Shown here piece by piece: positions 16,515 to 25,851 of a stretch of DNA of 64,000 bases. Where the stretch lies: assembly GCF_001660815.1 (NCBI RefSeq), contig NZ_LYMI01000010.1, positions 1 to 64,000 on the forward strand, written 5' to 3'. The notes beneath the pieces are model-generated. The model ran no database searches and was not told where the DNA came from. It saw nothing but the letters and a program-made list of their open reading frames with translations. How positions within the stretch are numbered: the stretch's first letter is position 1; every line of letters begins with the position of its first letter. Made by a program: the position numbers and the translations under genes. The stretch comes from Xanthomonas nasturtii (GTDB taxonomy: Bacteria > Pseudomonadota > Gammaproteobacteria > Xanthomonadales > Xanthomonadaceae).

Positions 16515-17618
16515 ATGCGCAAGATTCGGGTCGGTCTCATCTTCGGCGGCAAGTCTGCCGAGCACGAGGTCTCGCTACAGTCGGCGCGCAACATCCTGGA
16601 TGCGCTGGACCCGCAGCGCTTCGAGCCGGTGCTGATCGGCATCGACAAGCAAGGCCACTGGCACGTCAACGACCCCGACAGCTTCCTGCTCCATGCCGAC
16701 GACCCGGCATGCATTGCACTGCATCGCAGCGGTCGCGGGGTGGCGCTGCTACCGGGCGCGCAACAGCAGCAATTGCAGCCCATCCAGCCGGGGCAGGCAC
16801 TGGCGCAGATCGATGTGGTGTTTCCCATCGTGCACGGCACCCTGGGTGAAGACGGCTCGCTGCAGGGGTTGCTGCGCATGGCCAACCTGCCCTTTGTCGG
16901 CTCCGGCGTGCTCGGCTCGGCAGTGGCGATGGACAAGGACATGGCCAAGCGCGTGCTGCGCGATGCCGGCCTGGCGGTGGCGCCGTTCGTCTGCTTCAAC
17001 CGCCAAACCGCTGCGCAGGCCGATGTGGCGGCATTGATCGCGCAGCTGGGCCTGCCGCTGTTCGTCAAACCGGCCAACCAGGGCTCGTCGGTGGGCGTCA
17101 GCCAGGTGCGCACGGCCGACGAGTTCGCCGCCGCACTCGCATTGGCCCTGGCGTACGACCACAAGGTGTTGGTGGAGTCGGCGATTGCCGGCCGCGAAAT
17201 CGAATGCGCCGTCCTGGGCAATGCCACGCCCCAGGCCAGCGTCTGCGGCGAAGTGGTGGTGCACGACGCGTTTTATTCTTACGACACCAAATACATCAGC
17301 GAACACGGTGCCGAGATCGTGATTCCGGCCGACATCGATGCGCAGACCCAGCAGCGCATCCAGCAGATTGCGGTGCAGGCCTACCAGGCGCTGGACTGCG
17401 CCGGCATGGCGCGTGTGGATGTCTTCCTGTGCGCCGATGGGCGCATCGTGATCAACGAGGTCAACACGTTGCCGGGCTTCACCCGTATCAGCATGTATCC
17501 GAAATTGTGGCAGGCAAGCGGGCTGGACTACACAAGCCTGATCACGCAGTTGATCGAGCTGGCATTGCAACGGCACGCCGACGACCAGTTGTTGCGTAGC
17601 GCGGTCGAACCGCACTGA
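16515..17618 (+). CDS. ddl: D-alanine--D-alanine ligase, DdlA type
   Basis: A 367-residue ATP-grasp ligase that makes the D-Ala-D-Ala dipeptide for peptidoglycan. The N-terminal motif [19 protein letters not shown] contains the conserved Glu that positions the first alanine. The ATP-grasp core is [18 protein letters not shown], and the metal site is [20 protein letters not shown]. The length is that of DdlA rather than the shorter DdlB. It is a stand-alone gene preceded by AGGAG (16504-16508), not in the mur cluster, so it is probably a second, unlinked ligase. Confidence 0.95.
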   Translation: MRKIRVGLIFGGKSAEHEVSLQSARNILDALDPQRFEPVLIGIDKQGHWHVNDPDSFLLHADDPACIALHRSGRGVALLPGAQQQQLQPIQPGQALAQIDVVFPIVHGTLGEDGSLQGLLRMANLPFVGSGVLGSAVAMDKDMAKRVLRDAGLAVAPFVCFNRQTAAQADVAALIAQLGLPLFVKPANQGSSVGVSQVRTADEFAAALALALAYDHKVLVESAIAGREIECAVLGNATPQASVCGEVVVHDAFYSYDTKYISEHGAEIVIPADIDAQTQQRIQQIAVQAYQALDCAGMARVDVFLCADGRIVINEVNTLPGFTRISMYPKLWQASGLDYTSLITQLIELALQRHADDQLLRSAVEPH

Positions 17619-17767
17619 TGGCGATGCCGCCGCGACACCGCGCATTAACCGCTGCATCGCTCGCATTCGGCACTGCGCATCGCACTGCGTTGTCTGTGCT
17701 GTATGCGGGTGCAGCTATGCAAAGCGGCTGTCTTCAGCTGAAACCTGCATACATGCGGCCATAAACG

Positions 17768-17803
17768 CACATGGCCCGCCTCCTTGCGGAAGCGGGCCAT
17801 GTG
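17768..17803 (-). terminator. Strong hairpin downstream of DUF1328 gene
   Basis: CACATGGCCCGC (17768-17779) pairs perfectly with GCGGGCCATGTG (17792-17803), followed on the minus strand by CGTTTATGG. It lies 46 bp past the stop of the small membrane protein gene. Confidence 0.75.
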
Positions 17804-17849
17804 AGCGCCGATCGGCAGCGCCGCTGCCGTGACGTATCGCGTTTAGGCG

Positions 17850-18008
17850 TTATACCTTGCCGCGACGGAACATCGAGATCACTGCCAGGATCAGGAACAC
17901 CACGAACAGGATCCAGGCGATATTGGTCGCCGCACCGGCGATACCACTGAAGCCCAGCACGGCAGCAATGATGGCGATGACGAAAAAGATGATGGCGTAA
18001 TGCAGCAT
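17850..18008 (-). CDS. Small DUF1328 membrane protein (YtjA family)
   Basis: A 52-residue protein, [20 protein letters not shown] at its start and RRGKV at its end. It has two hydrophobic stretches separated by [12 protein letters not shown], the signature of DUF1328/YtjA. The gene is followed by a strong terminator and lies 65 bp downstream of oleD. The family is often stress-induced in Gammaproteobacteria, but its role is unknown. Confidence 0.88.
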   Translation of the reverse strand: MLHYAIIFFVIAIIAAVLGFSGIAGAATNIAWILFVVFLILAVISMFRRGKV

Positions 18009-18073
18009 GGCAATGGTTCCAAAAAGTTGTCGTGCCGAATCGGCGCAGACGTATCTTGTGGATGTGCCGGTCT

Positions 18074-19084
18074 TTATCGAGTGATGGCGATGTCGTTGGA
18101 AGATGAGGATCGCAGCCGATTGAGCCCTTCATCGATGCTGATGCGCGGCACATAGCCGAAGTCGCGACGCGCCGGCTCCATGCTGTACCAATGTGGCGTG
18201 CACAGCTGCTCCACCAGAAACCGCGTCAACGGCATCTCGCCTGGCAGACGCAACAGTGGCCACAGCGTTTCGCATACGGCACCGATGCGGTACGCGGTCT
18301 TGAACGACAGCGAGCGCGTCACCGCCGGTGCATCCACGGCAGCCAGCAAACGATTGAGCAACTCGCGCATCGGCAACGGTTCGCCGTTGGAAATGAAGTA
18401 CGCCTTGCCTGCGCAGGCAGCGCCTGCGGCAAGGTGGTCGAGCGCATCGAAATGCGCCTGCGCAGCATTGTCGATGTACGTGCTGTCGACCAGATTGCTG
18501 CCATCGCCGACCATGCGCAGACGGCCGGCACGGGCACGCGCTGCCAGGCGCGGCAGCAAGTGATTGTCGCCCGGCCCCCAGATCAGCCGCGGACGCAAGG
18601 CGATGGTTGCCAGTTGCGCATCGTTGGCTGCCAGCACCGCACGCTCGGCAATCGCCTTGGTTGCCGCGTAAGCCGCGCGCAGATCTTCGCCATACGGCAC
18701 TTCGTCGGCGCCGAGCCCTTCCACCGGGTTGGTGGCGCGATGGGTCACGCTGGGCGTGGAGGTGTAGATCAACCGTGGCACGCCGTTGGCGCGGCAGGCA
18801 TCGATCACGTTCTGCGTGCCCACCACGTTGGCCTGGTGATAGCTGTCGTAACTGCCCCACGCACCGGCCTTGGCGGCGTTATGAAACACCGCATCGATGC
18901 CGGCGAAGGCATGCTGCACCGCTTGCGGGTCGGCCAGGTCGCCACGGATCTGGCCCACGCCCAGCGTCTGCAGCACCGGATAATCGCCGCGCTGGAAGCT
19001 CACCACCTCGTGCCCACGCGCGCGCAAACCGCGGCACAACGCCTGGCCAAGAAAGCCACCACCACCGGTCACCAGAATCCGCAC
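18074..19084 (-). CDS. oleD: OleD, 2-alkyl-3-oxoalkanoate reductase
   Basis: A 336-residue extended short-chain dehydrogenase. It reduces the beta-keto acid made by OleA to the 2-alkyl-3-hydroxyalkanoate with NADPH. The Rossmann motif [11 protein letters not shown] is at the N-terminus, and the catalytic Tyr-x3-Lys is in [18 protein letters not shown] at 19084 is preferred over the upstream ATG at 19102, because the ribosome site GGGAGG lies 6 bases before it and would be inside the coding region otherwise. The gene follows oleC on the same strand with a 75-bp gap. Confidence 0.92.
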   Translation of the reverse strand: MRILVTGGGGFLGQALCRGLRARGHEVVSFQRGDYPVLQTLGVGQIRGDLADPQAVQHAFAGIDAVFHNAAKAGAWGSYDSYHQANVVGTQNVIDACRANGVPRLIYTSTPSVTHRATNPVEGLGADEVPYGEDLRAAYAATKAIAERAVLAANDAQLATIALRPRLIWGPGDNHLLPRLAARARAGRLRMVGDGSNLVDSTYIDNAAQAHFDALDHLAAGAACAGKAYFISNGEPLPMRELLNRLLAAVDAPAVTRSLSFKTAYRIGAVCETLWPLLRLPGEMPLTRFLVEQLCTPHWYSMEPARRDFGYVPRISIDEGLNRLRSSSSNDIAITR

Positions 19085-19159
19085 GCACCACCTCCCTTGC
19101 AAGAACCTAAAAAAGAACGGCCACCCGCGCGCGTGGCGCTACACGCCGACGCAGCGCCG

Positions 19160-20827
19160 TTACGCAGCAGCCGATGACGCACGCTGCTGCGCCGCCCAGA
19201 CCGCCAGCGTTTCCCGGCCGATCTTGGCGTTATGGCGAATATCCACAGGGAAGCCGGGATGACGCAGGAAACGCGCGATGCCTGCGGTATGCGGATGTGC
19301 CGCCCCCAGCGCGCGCAAGTCGGTTTGCACCTGCGCAAATGCCGACGCCGCCACGCCCGGCTGCAACTCCACGCACAGCACCGGCTGCTGGTGACCGAGT
19401 GCGCCCACGCCCACCAGCGCGGTGCGGCGCACCTGCGGATGTACGTTGAACACCGGCTCCACCTGTTCGGTGTACAGCGCAGCGCTGGCGGTTTCCACGC
19501 GGTGGGTCTTGCGCCCGCAGAACCACAGCCGCCCTTCGGCATCGAAGTAACCCACATCGCCCATGCGGTGCACGATGCGCTCGCTGCCATCACTGCGGCG
19601 CTCGCGGATCTTGGCAATGCGCGTGGCCGCATCGCGATTGAAATAGGTATCGGTGGTAGTGGGACCGGCGACGGTGATCTCGCCGACCTCGCCCGGCGCC
19701 AGCACGCGCACGCCGCGCCAGTCGGGAATGGCCGCATCGTCGATGGCGATGATGCGCACCTCATTGGGCGCAACCACCTGCCCCACGCAGGTGCCGGCAC
19801 CGGCTTCGGTGGCCGCGCGCGTGGCGTCCAGGGTGCGGCCTTCGATCGCCGCCACCGGCAGGCATTCGGTGGCGCCGTACGGCGTCCAGAATTGCGCATC
19901 GGCCGGCAACAGCGCGCGGATCTTCGCCACCACGTCCGGTGGCACCGGCGCACCGGCCGAGGTGGCCAGGCGCACGTTGGGAAGCGGCTGCCCATAGTCG
20001 GCCAACACGCGCATCAGCGCAGGCGAGCCGAACAACTGGGTGACACCGAAGCGCGCGATGGCATCGTGCAACTTGCGCGGGTCGGCGGTGGCCGGGCGCG
20101 TCGGGTCCATGTCCGGAATCACCGAGGTCAGCCCCAGCGCCGGGTCGAACAAGGCGAATGGCGGAAACGTCGGCAGATCCACGCCGCCGGGCTGCATGTC
20201 GAACGCGTTGCGCAGCAATTCGATCTGGCCGACAAAGTGCCGGTGGCGGTACACCACCCCCTTGGGCACACCGGTCGAGCCGCTGGTGAACAGGATCGCG
20301 GCCACATCGTCGGGCGCGGTGTCGGCCAGCTGGCTACCGGCGCCGGCGCCATCGCGCTCCACGTGCGCCAGCGTCACCCCGCCCCAGCCGTAACGTCCGC
20401 CGACGGTGACAATCTGTTTGGCCGAGCGCGCCCAGCGCAGCAAGCGGCGCGCCAGCTGCGCCAGCGGAATGCCGATAAATGCCTGCGGCTGCGCTTCGTC
20501 CAGGCATTGCTTGAGCGCACGCTTGTCGATGCCTGGATCCACCAGCACCGGCACCGCGCCAGCCTTGAACAGGGCGAACATCAGCAGGAAGAATTCCGGC
20601 GACGGCCGCACCATCACCACCGCGCGCGCGCCGCGCCCGATGCCGTGCAGCGCCAGGCCTGCGGCAATCGCATCGCTGCGCGCGTCCAGTTCGGCATAGC
20701 TCAAGGTCACATCGTAGGCCGCGAATCCATTGGCGCCACGGGCACCCGGGCAGCGAATGGCGATTTGATCGGGGCGCTCGCGCGCCAGTTGCGGCAAGGT
20801 GGCCGCGATATTGCAGAGAGTCGTCAT
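19160..20827 (-). CDS. oleC: OleC, beta-lactone synthetase
   Basis: A 555-residue member of the adenylate-forming ligase superfamily that uses ATP to convert the OleD product into a beta-lactone. The AMP-binding motif is ILFTSGSTGVPKGVVYRHRH, later motifs are WTPYGATECLPVA and YFDAEGRLWFCGRKTHR, and the C-terminal lysine region is NAKIGRETLAVW. The frame extends 46 codons upstream of ATG 20827, but the extra sequence is unlike the family. The order oleC-oleD with oleB and oleA nearby is the Xanthomonas ole arrangement, which separates it from ordinary fatty acyl-CoA synthetases. Confidence 0.93.
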   Translation of the reverse strand: MTTLCNIAATLPQLARERPDQIAIRCPGARGANGFAAYDVTLSYAELDARSDAIAAGLALHGIGRGARAVVMVRPSPEFFLLMFALFKAGAVPVLVDPGIDKRALKQCLDEAQPQAFIGIPLAQLARRLLRWARSAKQIVTVGGRYGWGGVTLAHVERDGAGAGSQLADTAPDDVAAILFTSGSTGVPKGVVYRHRHFVGQIELLRNAFDMQPGGVDLPTFPPFALFDPALGLTSVIPDMDPTRPATADPRKLHDAIARFGVTQLFGSPALMRVLADYGQPLPNVRLATSAGAPVPPDVVAKIRALLPADAQFWTPYGATECLPVAAIEGRTLDATRAATEAGAGTCVGQVVAPNEVRIIAIDDAAIPDWRGVRVLAPGEVGEITVAGPTTTDTYFNRDAATRIAKIRERRSDGSERIVHRMGDVGYFDAEGRLWFCGRKTHRVETASAALYTEQVEPVFNVHPQVRRTALVGVGALGHQQPVLCVELQPGVAASAFAQVQTDLRALGAAHPHTAGIARFLRHPGFPVDIRHNAKIGRETLAVWAAQQRASSAAA

Positions 20828-21155
20828 CTGCGCATTATCACCCATGCGCCAATGGCACCGGTCGCTTGCGGGGCTGCTTGCGGGAATTGCGAGAACGCAA
20901 GGCGCGCGCGCGGGCCGCCACATCGCACAGGTCCGTGGCGCGTTGATGCGCAGCCGCCGCCGCACACGCTATCGCAGTGCGCACGCATCGCATGGCGCAC
21001 CCAACACATCACGCGCTGGCCGTGGGACGTCCATGCGGCGCAGACCACATCTGAATCGCTAACCGGCCGTCGTCGCGCGCCCCTTGTTTCGCGCCGTGGT
21101 TCGGTCAGAATGCCGCGCTCCCCACGCGATTTCGCCGCGCCAGGCCCGGCATTCC

Positions 21156-21539
21156 ATGGCACACCCCTGCCTTACCTGCGGCGCCTGCTGCGCCTATTTC
21201 CGCGTCAGTTTCCACTGGAGCGAAGCCGACCCCGCATTGGGTGGCAGGGTGCCGATCGAGTTGACCGAATCGTTGCGCACGCATGAGCGCGTGATGCGCG
21301 GCACCTCGCAATCGCAGCCACGCTGCATCGCCCTGGATGCCGACATCGGCCGGTATAGCCGCTGCAGCATCCATGACCGGCGCCCGTCGTCCTGCGCCGC
21401 CGTCCCGGCCTCGCTGGAATTCGGGCTGCGCAGTGCACAGTGCGATAAATCGCGCCTGGCGCATGGCCTGCATGCACTGACCGAGGCCGACTGGGCTGGC
21501 GTGGACGATGCGCAACGCAATCCGTTGCCGGTGCTGTAA
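21156..21539 (+). CDS. YkgJ-family cysteine-cluster protein
   Basis: A 127-residue protein with the family signature CLTCGACCAYFRVSFHW at the N-terminus and further cysteines in RCSIHDRRPSSCAAVP and AQCDKS. The pattern suggests binding of a metal or Fe-S cluster. The start at 21156 puts the first CxxC at residue 5; the open frame upstream has no support. The gene lies between oleC and oleB on the opposite strand, so it is not part of the ole transcript. The 328 bp to oleC (20828-21155) hold no gene I can recognise. Confidence 0.85.
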   Translation: MAHPCLTCGACCAYFRVSFHWSEADPALGGRVPIELTESLRTHERVMRGTSQSQPRCIALDADIGRYSRCSIHDRRPSSCAAVPASLEFGLRSAQCDKSRLAHGLHALTEADWAGVDDAQRNPLPVL

Positions 21540-21691
21540 CGCGTCAGCGCAACACGCACGCAATGCGTCCCTGAAGACCGCCGACGCATAGCCTGCACGA
21601 CCGCTCCGCTGCGTCGCCTTGCACGGCCCGCATCTGCTTGGCACGGCTCGCAGCTGGCGAGCACGTGCGATCTAATGCCGGCGGTAGCGCG

Positions 21692-22597
21692 TTACATCAG
21701 CGGATTGCGCTCCAGAAACGTACGAATCGCCGGCACCAGCACCTCATGCTTGTCTTCCAGCACGTAGTGATTGGCATCCTCGAACGCGGTGACTTCGGCA
21801 TTCGGCAGCGCCTTGCGAAAGCCGGCCAGGAAGTGCTTGTCGAAGCAGATATCGCGCAAGCCCCAGGCGATGAAGGCCGGGCGATCGGCGAACGCGGGCA
21901 ACGCCTGCGCCGAGCGCTCCAGTAACGACCAGCCTTTGTCGGCCGGCGACAGCGGGATGTCCTGCATGAAGCGGATGGTGGAGATGCGATTGCGCCAGGT
22001 GTTGTACGGCGCCACGTAGGCGCGACGCACATCGGCCGGCATCCGCCGCGATACGCCAAACCACGAAGCGCCGGACGAAAACGCATTGAAGGTGCGGATA
22101 AACCACTCGCCCGGCCGCCAGTGGCGCCCCATCGCGATCTGCCACGGCATCGGCTTTTCCGCCGGCAACGGGAATGCAGCCGTGTTGGTGATCACCAGCC
22201 GCTTGACCTGCGCATGGTGCGACAGCGCCCAGCCGAAGCCGATCATGCCGCCCCAATCGTGCACCGCCAGCGTGACCGGCCCGGTGATGCCCAGATGCCG
22301 CAACAGCGTGTCCAGATCGTCCACGCGCGACTGCAGCGTGTACGCGTAACGCGGCTGCGCATCGGGCGCATCGTCCGGCTTGTCGGACAGCCCCATGCCG
22401 ATATGGTCGGGCACGATGCAGCGGTAGCGATCGGACAGCCCGCTCACCAGGTGCCGCCACAGATAACTCCACGACGGATTGCCGTGCAGCATCACGACCA
22501 CCTCGCCATCGCGCGGACCTTCGTCCAGATACGACATCGCAACGCCGGGACGCACCTCAAGGCGCTTGGGAGTGAAGGGATAGCCGGGGTAGTTCAT
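21692..22597 (-). CDS. oleB: OleB, beta-lactone decarboxylase (alpha/beta hydrolase)
   Basis: A 301-residue protein of the haloalkane-dehalogenase branch of the alpha/beta hydrolases. It removes CO2 from the beta-lactone to give the cis-olefin. The nucleophile is Asp114 in LAVHDWGGMIGFGW, the oxyanion motif is HGNPSWSYLWRHL, and the catalytic His277 is in FEDANHYVLEDK. The aspartate nucleophile at this position matches the characterised X. campestris OleB. The gene is separated from oleA by fic, on the same strand. Confidence 0.92.
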   Translation of the reverse strand: MNYPGYPFTPKRLEVRPGVAMSYLDEGPRDGEVVVMLHGNPSWSYLWRHLVSGLSDRYRCIVPDHIGMGLSDKPDDAPDAQPRYAYTLQSRVDDLDTLLRHLGITGPVTLAVHDWGGMIGFGWALSHHAQVKRLVITNTAAFPLPAEKPMPWQIAMGRHWRPGEWFIRTFNAFSSGASWFGVSRRMPADVRRAYVAPYNTWRNRISTIRFMQDIPLSPADKGWSLLERSAQALPAFADRPAFIAWGLRDICFDKHFLAGFRKALPNAEVTAFEDANHYVLEDKHEVLVPAIRTFLERNPLM

Positions 22598-22736
22598 GAA
22601 AAACGTATCCGATATGTTTCAAAAGGGTCTGCACGGCTCAGGCGCTGACCTGGCACGTGTACAGCAACGGCTTCGCGCATGTCGGCAAGCTCCAGCGAGA
22701 CAGGCGATGCAAGCTCGCTGCTTTGCTTGCTAGGCA

Positions 22737-23855
22737 TCAGTGCTGAATTCTTTGCGGCAAGGCATAACGCTGCGCTGCGTGCGCATTGTCGGACAACAGG
22801 CGCAGATACGCCGGATGCAGGAACAATTTCTCTTTCCCCATGCGCTGCTCGTGCAGTACGCCGATATCCACCAAGTCGCGAAGATAACGCGCCGCGGTTT
22901 CGCGCTTGGCGATACCGGCATCCACGACGCCTTGAATGCGGCAGTAAGGCTGGCTGAAAAGCACATCCACCAGTTCGCGGCTGTAGGTTTTCGGGCGCTC
23001 GGCACGAACCCACTCACATGCATGCTCATGCAATTGGCGAATGGCCTCGATCTTGGCGCCGGTCCAGCGTGCGGTATCGGCAACTGCATCCAGCATGTAA
23101 GCGACCCACTCGGCCCATGCGCCGTCGCGCGTGACGGCCAGCAGCAAGCGGTAGTAATCCGCCTTACGTTCGATGATGTAGCGAGACAGGTACAGCACAG
23201 GTTGGTCAAGCAGATCCTGCTCGACCAGCATCAAGAGATTGAGCACACGTCCAGTACGCCCATTGCCGTCGGTGAACGGATGGATGGCCTCGAATTGATA
23301 GTGCGCCACTGCCATGCGAATCAATGGGTCGATCTCGGGCGCCTCGTGGATGAAGCGCTCCCAATTGGCCAGCTTTTCGCGTAACACCGCCTCGCCGACT
23401 GGGGGCGTATAGATCACGTCACCGGTCTGCTGATTGGCCAGTGCCGTGCCGGGTACACGCCGCACCTGCATTTCTGCATTTTTGATGCGAGTGCATACGA
23501 TCTCTGCGGTGCGGGTGGAGAGCGGGCGCGTACGCAGCGAAATAAAGCCTTCCTGCAAGGCGGTGCGATAGCGCAGGGCTTCTCGCGTTGCTGGATTGGC
23601 AGCGTCTTGATGCGCGGCGTAGCGAAACAGCTCATCCGTGGTCGTGACGATGTTCTCGATCTCCGAACTCGCCTGTGCTTCCAGGATGGGAATGGTATTG
23701 ATCAACACAGCCGGGTTTGGCAAATGTCCGGTGGCCTGGCGAAGCGATGCCAATGCCTTGTGCGCCTCAATACATGCCTTGAGCAGCCCGCGGGTCTCGA
23801 GCTCCACCGCAGGCGGCAACGCAGGCAGATCGTTATACGGACGCTGGGGATCCAT
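22737..23855 (-). CDS. Fic-domain protein (class II) with C-terminal winged helix
   Basis: A 372-residue Fic protein. The full catalytic motif HPFTDGNGRTGR is at residues 192-203, so AMP-transfer activity is expected. An N-terminal autoinhibitory motif of the S-x3-E-[G/N] type is present (S63 to N68, SSEIEN), which makes it class II. The C-terminus (about 290-365, containing RIQGVVDAGIAKRETAARYL) looks like a winged helix-turn-helix. It lies between oleB and oleA on the same strand but is not an olefin-pathway enzyme. An 8-bp-arm palindrome sits just in front of the start codon, suggesting self-regulation. Confidence 0.92.
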   Translation of the reverse strand: MDPQRPYNDLPALPPAVELETRGLLKACIEAHKALASLRQATGHLPNPAVLINTIPILEAQASSEIENIVTTTDELFRYAAHQDAANPATREALRYRTALQEGFISLRTRPLSTRTAEIVCTRIKNAEMQVRRVPGTALANQQTGDVIYTPPVGEAVLREKLANWERFIHEAPEIDPLIRMAVAHYQFEAIHPFTDGNGRTGRVLNLLMLVEQDLLDQPVLYLSRYIIERKADYYRLLLAVTRDGAWAEWVAYMLDAVADTARWTGAKIEAIRQLHEHACEWVRAERPKTYSRELVDVLFSQPYCRIQGVVDAGIAKRETAARYLRDLVDIGVLHEQRMGKEKLFLHPAYLRLLSDNAHAAQRYALPQRIQH

Positions 23856-23865
23856 GCGATGCGCT

Positions 23866-23904
23866 CATGTCGACAGAATCGACATGATGCCAGCGTCATG
23901 TCGA
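23866..23904. promoter_or_regulatory. Perfect palindrome plus third half-site upstream of fic
   Basis: CATGTCGA (23866-23873), CAGAA, TCGACATG (23879-23886) is a perfect inverted repeat ending 11 bp from the fic start codon. CATGTCGA occurs again at 23897-23904. The position suits an operator for an autorepressor. The fic product's own winged helix is the obvious candidate. Confidence 0.5.
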
Positions 23905-24026
23905 AAAAACTGGAATCTCATACTTATCGAGACTGCCATGAGCGCAATCGGCGCCTGGAGTGGGATGGAACGTGGCAACCGCTTGCTAGAAAGCGGCCAG
24001 CCCATCTCTGGGATGGCCATGCGGCT

Positions 24027-25043
24027 TCACCAAACCACTTCCGCCATCGAGCAGTTCAAGCCCGAGCCGATGCCCAGCAGCGCGATCCGGTCGCCCTTCT
24101 TCAGGCGGCCAAGCTCCTTCAGCTTGCTCAGCACGATCGGCACCGAGGCCGGGCCAATGTTGCCGTGCTCGCCGAAGATGGTCATGACCTTGGACGGGTC
24201 GATGCCGAACGACTTCACGAACGCGGCGGTGTGCGGGCGGCTGACCTGGTGGATGACGAACTGGTCCAGTTCGTCCACCGCCCAGCCCAGCACCTGACGC
24301 GCGGCCACGAAGGTCTTCTGCGCCAGCTTGATGCCTTCGATCAGCAGCAACCGGGTGTCGGTGACCATGCGGTCCAGGTTGCCCCGGCACAGCTTGTTCC
24401 ACTCGGTGGCCGAGCGGGTCACGCCGCCCTTGTAGCGCGGCGCGTCGGGCACCAGCTCGGTGCGCGCCATCACCATGGCCGCAGCACCGCAGCCCAGGGT
24501 CAACGCGGCGAGTTCGTTGCGGAACTCTTCCTCGGTGACGTCCGGCGAGGTCATACGCTCGAGGGTCTTCTCGTACACCAGGTTGGCGGTCTCGCCATCC
24601 ACGACCAGCGCGTAGTCGATCTCGCCGCGCTCGAGCATGCGCGCGGCGATATCCATGCCGTTGATGAAGGCAAGGCAGGCGTTGGCCACGTCGAAGGTCA
24701 CGCAGTGGTCGCCGACGCCCAGATTGCCGGACACGATGGAGGCCGTGGACGGCTCCAGGTAGTCGCGGCTCACCGAGGTGTTGACCAGCAGGCCGATCTT
24801 TTCGATGCCGATGCCGGCGTCGATCAGGGCCTTGCGTGCGGCCAGCGTGGCGGCGTCCGATGCCTGGACATCCTGGTCCCACAGGCGCCGTGCATGGATA
24901 CCGGCAACGTCGCCCAACACGTCGGTCTTGATCCCGAGGCGGTCGTAGGTCGGTTGCAGGCGCTCGTTGATTTCCTTGGAAGTCAGCGTGTGCGGCGCAT
25001 CAATGTGCGCCAGTCCCGCGATGGAGACATTCTGGAAGAGCAT
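24027..25043 (-). CDS. oleA: OleA, acyl-CoA head-to-head condensing thiolase
   Basis: A 338-residue thiolase-superfamily enzyme that performs non-decarboxylative Claisen condensation of two fatty acyl-CoAs, the first step of long-chain olefin synthesis. The catalytic Cys123 is in FDVANACLAFINGM, and the general base Glu97 is in SRDYLEPST. The X. campestris crystal numbering is 20 higher, C143 and E117. The His/Asn residues of the thiolase site are in VIHQVSRPHTAAF and FGEHGNIGPASVP. It is similar to FabH in size, but linkage to oleBCD and the Glu identify it as OleA. Confidence 0.95.
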   Translation of the reverse strand: MLFQNVSIAGLAHIDAPHTLTSKEINERLQPTYDRLGIKTDVLGDVAGIHARRLWDQDVQASDAATLAARKALIDAGIGIEKIGLLVNTSVSRDYLEPSTASIVSGNLGVGDHCVTFDVANACLAFINGMDIAARMLERGEIDYALVVDGETANLVYEKTLERMTSPDVTEEEFRNELAALTLGCGAAAMVMARTELVPDAPRYKGGVTRSATEWNKLCRGNLDRMVTDTRLLLIEGIKLAQKTFVAARQVLGWAVDELDQFVIHQVSRPHTAAFVKSFGIDPSKVMTIFGEHGNIGPASVPIVLSKLKELGRLKKGDRIALLGIGSGLNCSMAEVVW

Positions 25044-25144
25044 CGAAATAGCGCCATGGCGTCAGGCGAGGGGGCGTCAGTCTAGCTGCTGGCCGGTTTT
25101 ACCGCATCTTTACAATTGAACAGCCTCCGTCCCAGCCCAACGGT

Positions 25145-25465
25145 TCAGCGCGGCGGGCAGCGAAACGCGTTGAAACGCTGGCTGCCATCGGCCGGCTCAC
25201 CCTGCGCCTGCACCGCATTGGCATTGGCACCCGGCGCCTCGTTGCGCGCCAGCGTTTCCAGCTCTTCCTGCACGCGCAGCGGGTTGCGGTTGTAGAAACC
25301 GACCTTGCTCTTGACCGTCACCACCACTTCGCCCTGCTGCTGACACCCAGCTGGCACAGGGCCTTTGGGCAGGACCTGCACGCTTTTGCCGCTTTGTTTG
25401 ATCGGCACCCAGGTGCAGGCCGCGGTGGTGGTGGCAACCAGAACAGACAGCATCAGCACGCGCAT
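25145..25465 (-). CDS. DUF4156-family lipoprotein
   Basis: A 106-residue lipoprotein with lipobox TAAC (Cys17) and a DUF4156-like body: a CQQQGEVVVTVKSKVGFYNR strand region, then ETLARNEAPGANANAVQAQG, which in this family (RcsF/YjfY-like folds) precedes a second conserved Cys, here in FRCPPR. The two cysteines in the mature protein (residues 41 and 103) could form a disulphide. The role is unknown. Confidence 0.75.
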   Translation of the reverse strand: MRVLMLSVLVATTTAACTWVPIKQSGKSVQVLPKGPVPAGCQQQGEVVVTVKSKVGFYNRNPLRVQEELETLARNEAPGANANAVQAQGEPADGSQRFNAFRCPPR

Positions 25466-25786
25466 GAGTCATCACACCTAAGGGGCAAGGCCGGGATTGT
25501 GCCGCAGTTGCCTGCCGGCCATCAGGCGCGTACCGGCGCCTGCACCTGCCCCATTCAGCGCGCTGAATCGCCAGCGTTCCAGCTGCCATGACAGGCCTGG
25601 CGCCGTGTCCACCGTCCTGCGATCCGTCCGGGTGTCGGACACGGACACTGCCGCACGCACAAAAACCTATTTAAAACAATGGCCTGCGGTTATGCGCGCG
25701 GTTTGCTCTGATGTCTCTCGCAACACCGCTCGCACTCGAAACTGACCTCCAGCTGAATGAAAAAAAAATGCAGCGAAAGTCCTTGT

Positions 25787-25805
25787 GTATACCGAAACGG
25801 TGTAC
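25787..25805. promoter_or_regulatory. Imperfect palindrome in the promoter region of the VQVRP-repeat gene
   Basis: GTATACCG (25787-25794), AAA, CGGTGTAC (25798-25805) is an inverted repeat with one mismatch, 46 bp before the start codon at 25852. It may be an operator; the regulator is unknown. The rest of 25466-25851 shows no gene. An A9 run lies at 25760-25768. Confidence 0.4.
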
Positions 25806-25851
25806 TACCTTACTACCACACCACTGACTAACAACACCAAGAGACCTCGCC

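Noticed and set aside
19232..21286. 684-codon plus-strand frame over oleC
   Set aside because: It has a His/Arg/Gln-rich composition with no domain and lies fully antisense to oleC.
23862..23910. Fic palindrome as a terminator for a plus-strand gene
   Set aside because: No plus-strand gene ends here and no U-run follows the hairpin. The position before fic suits an operator better.
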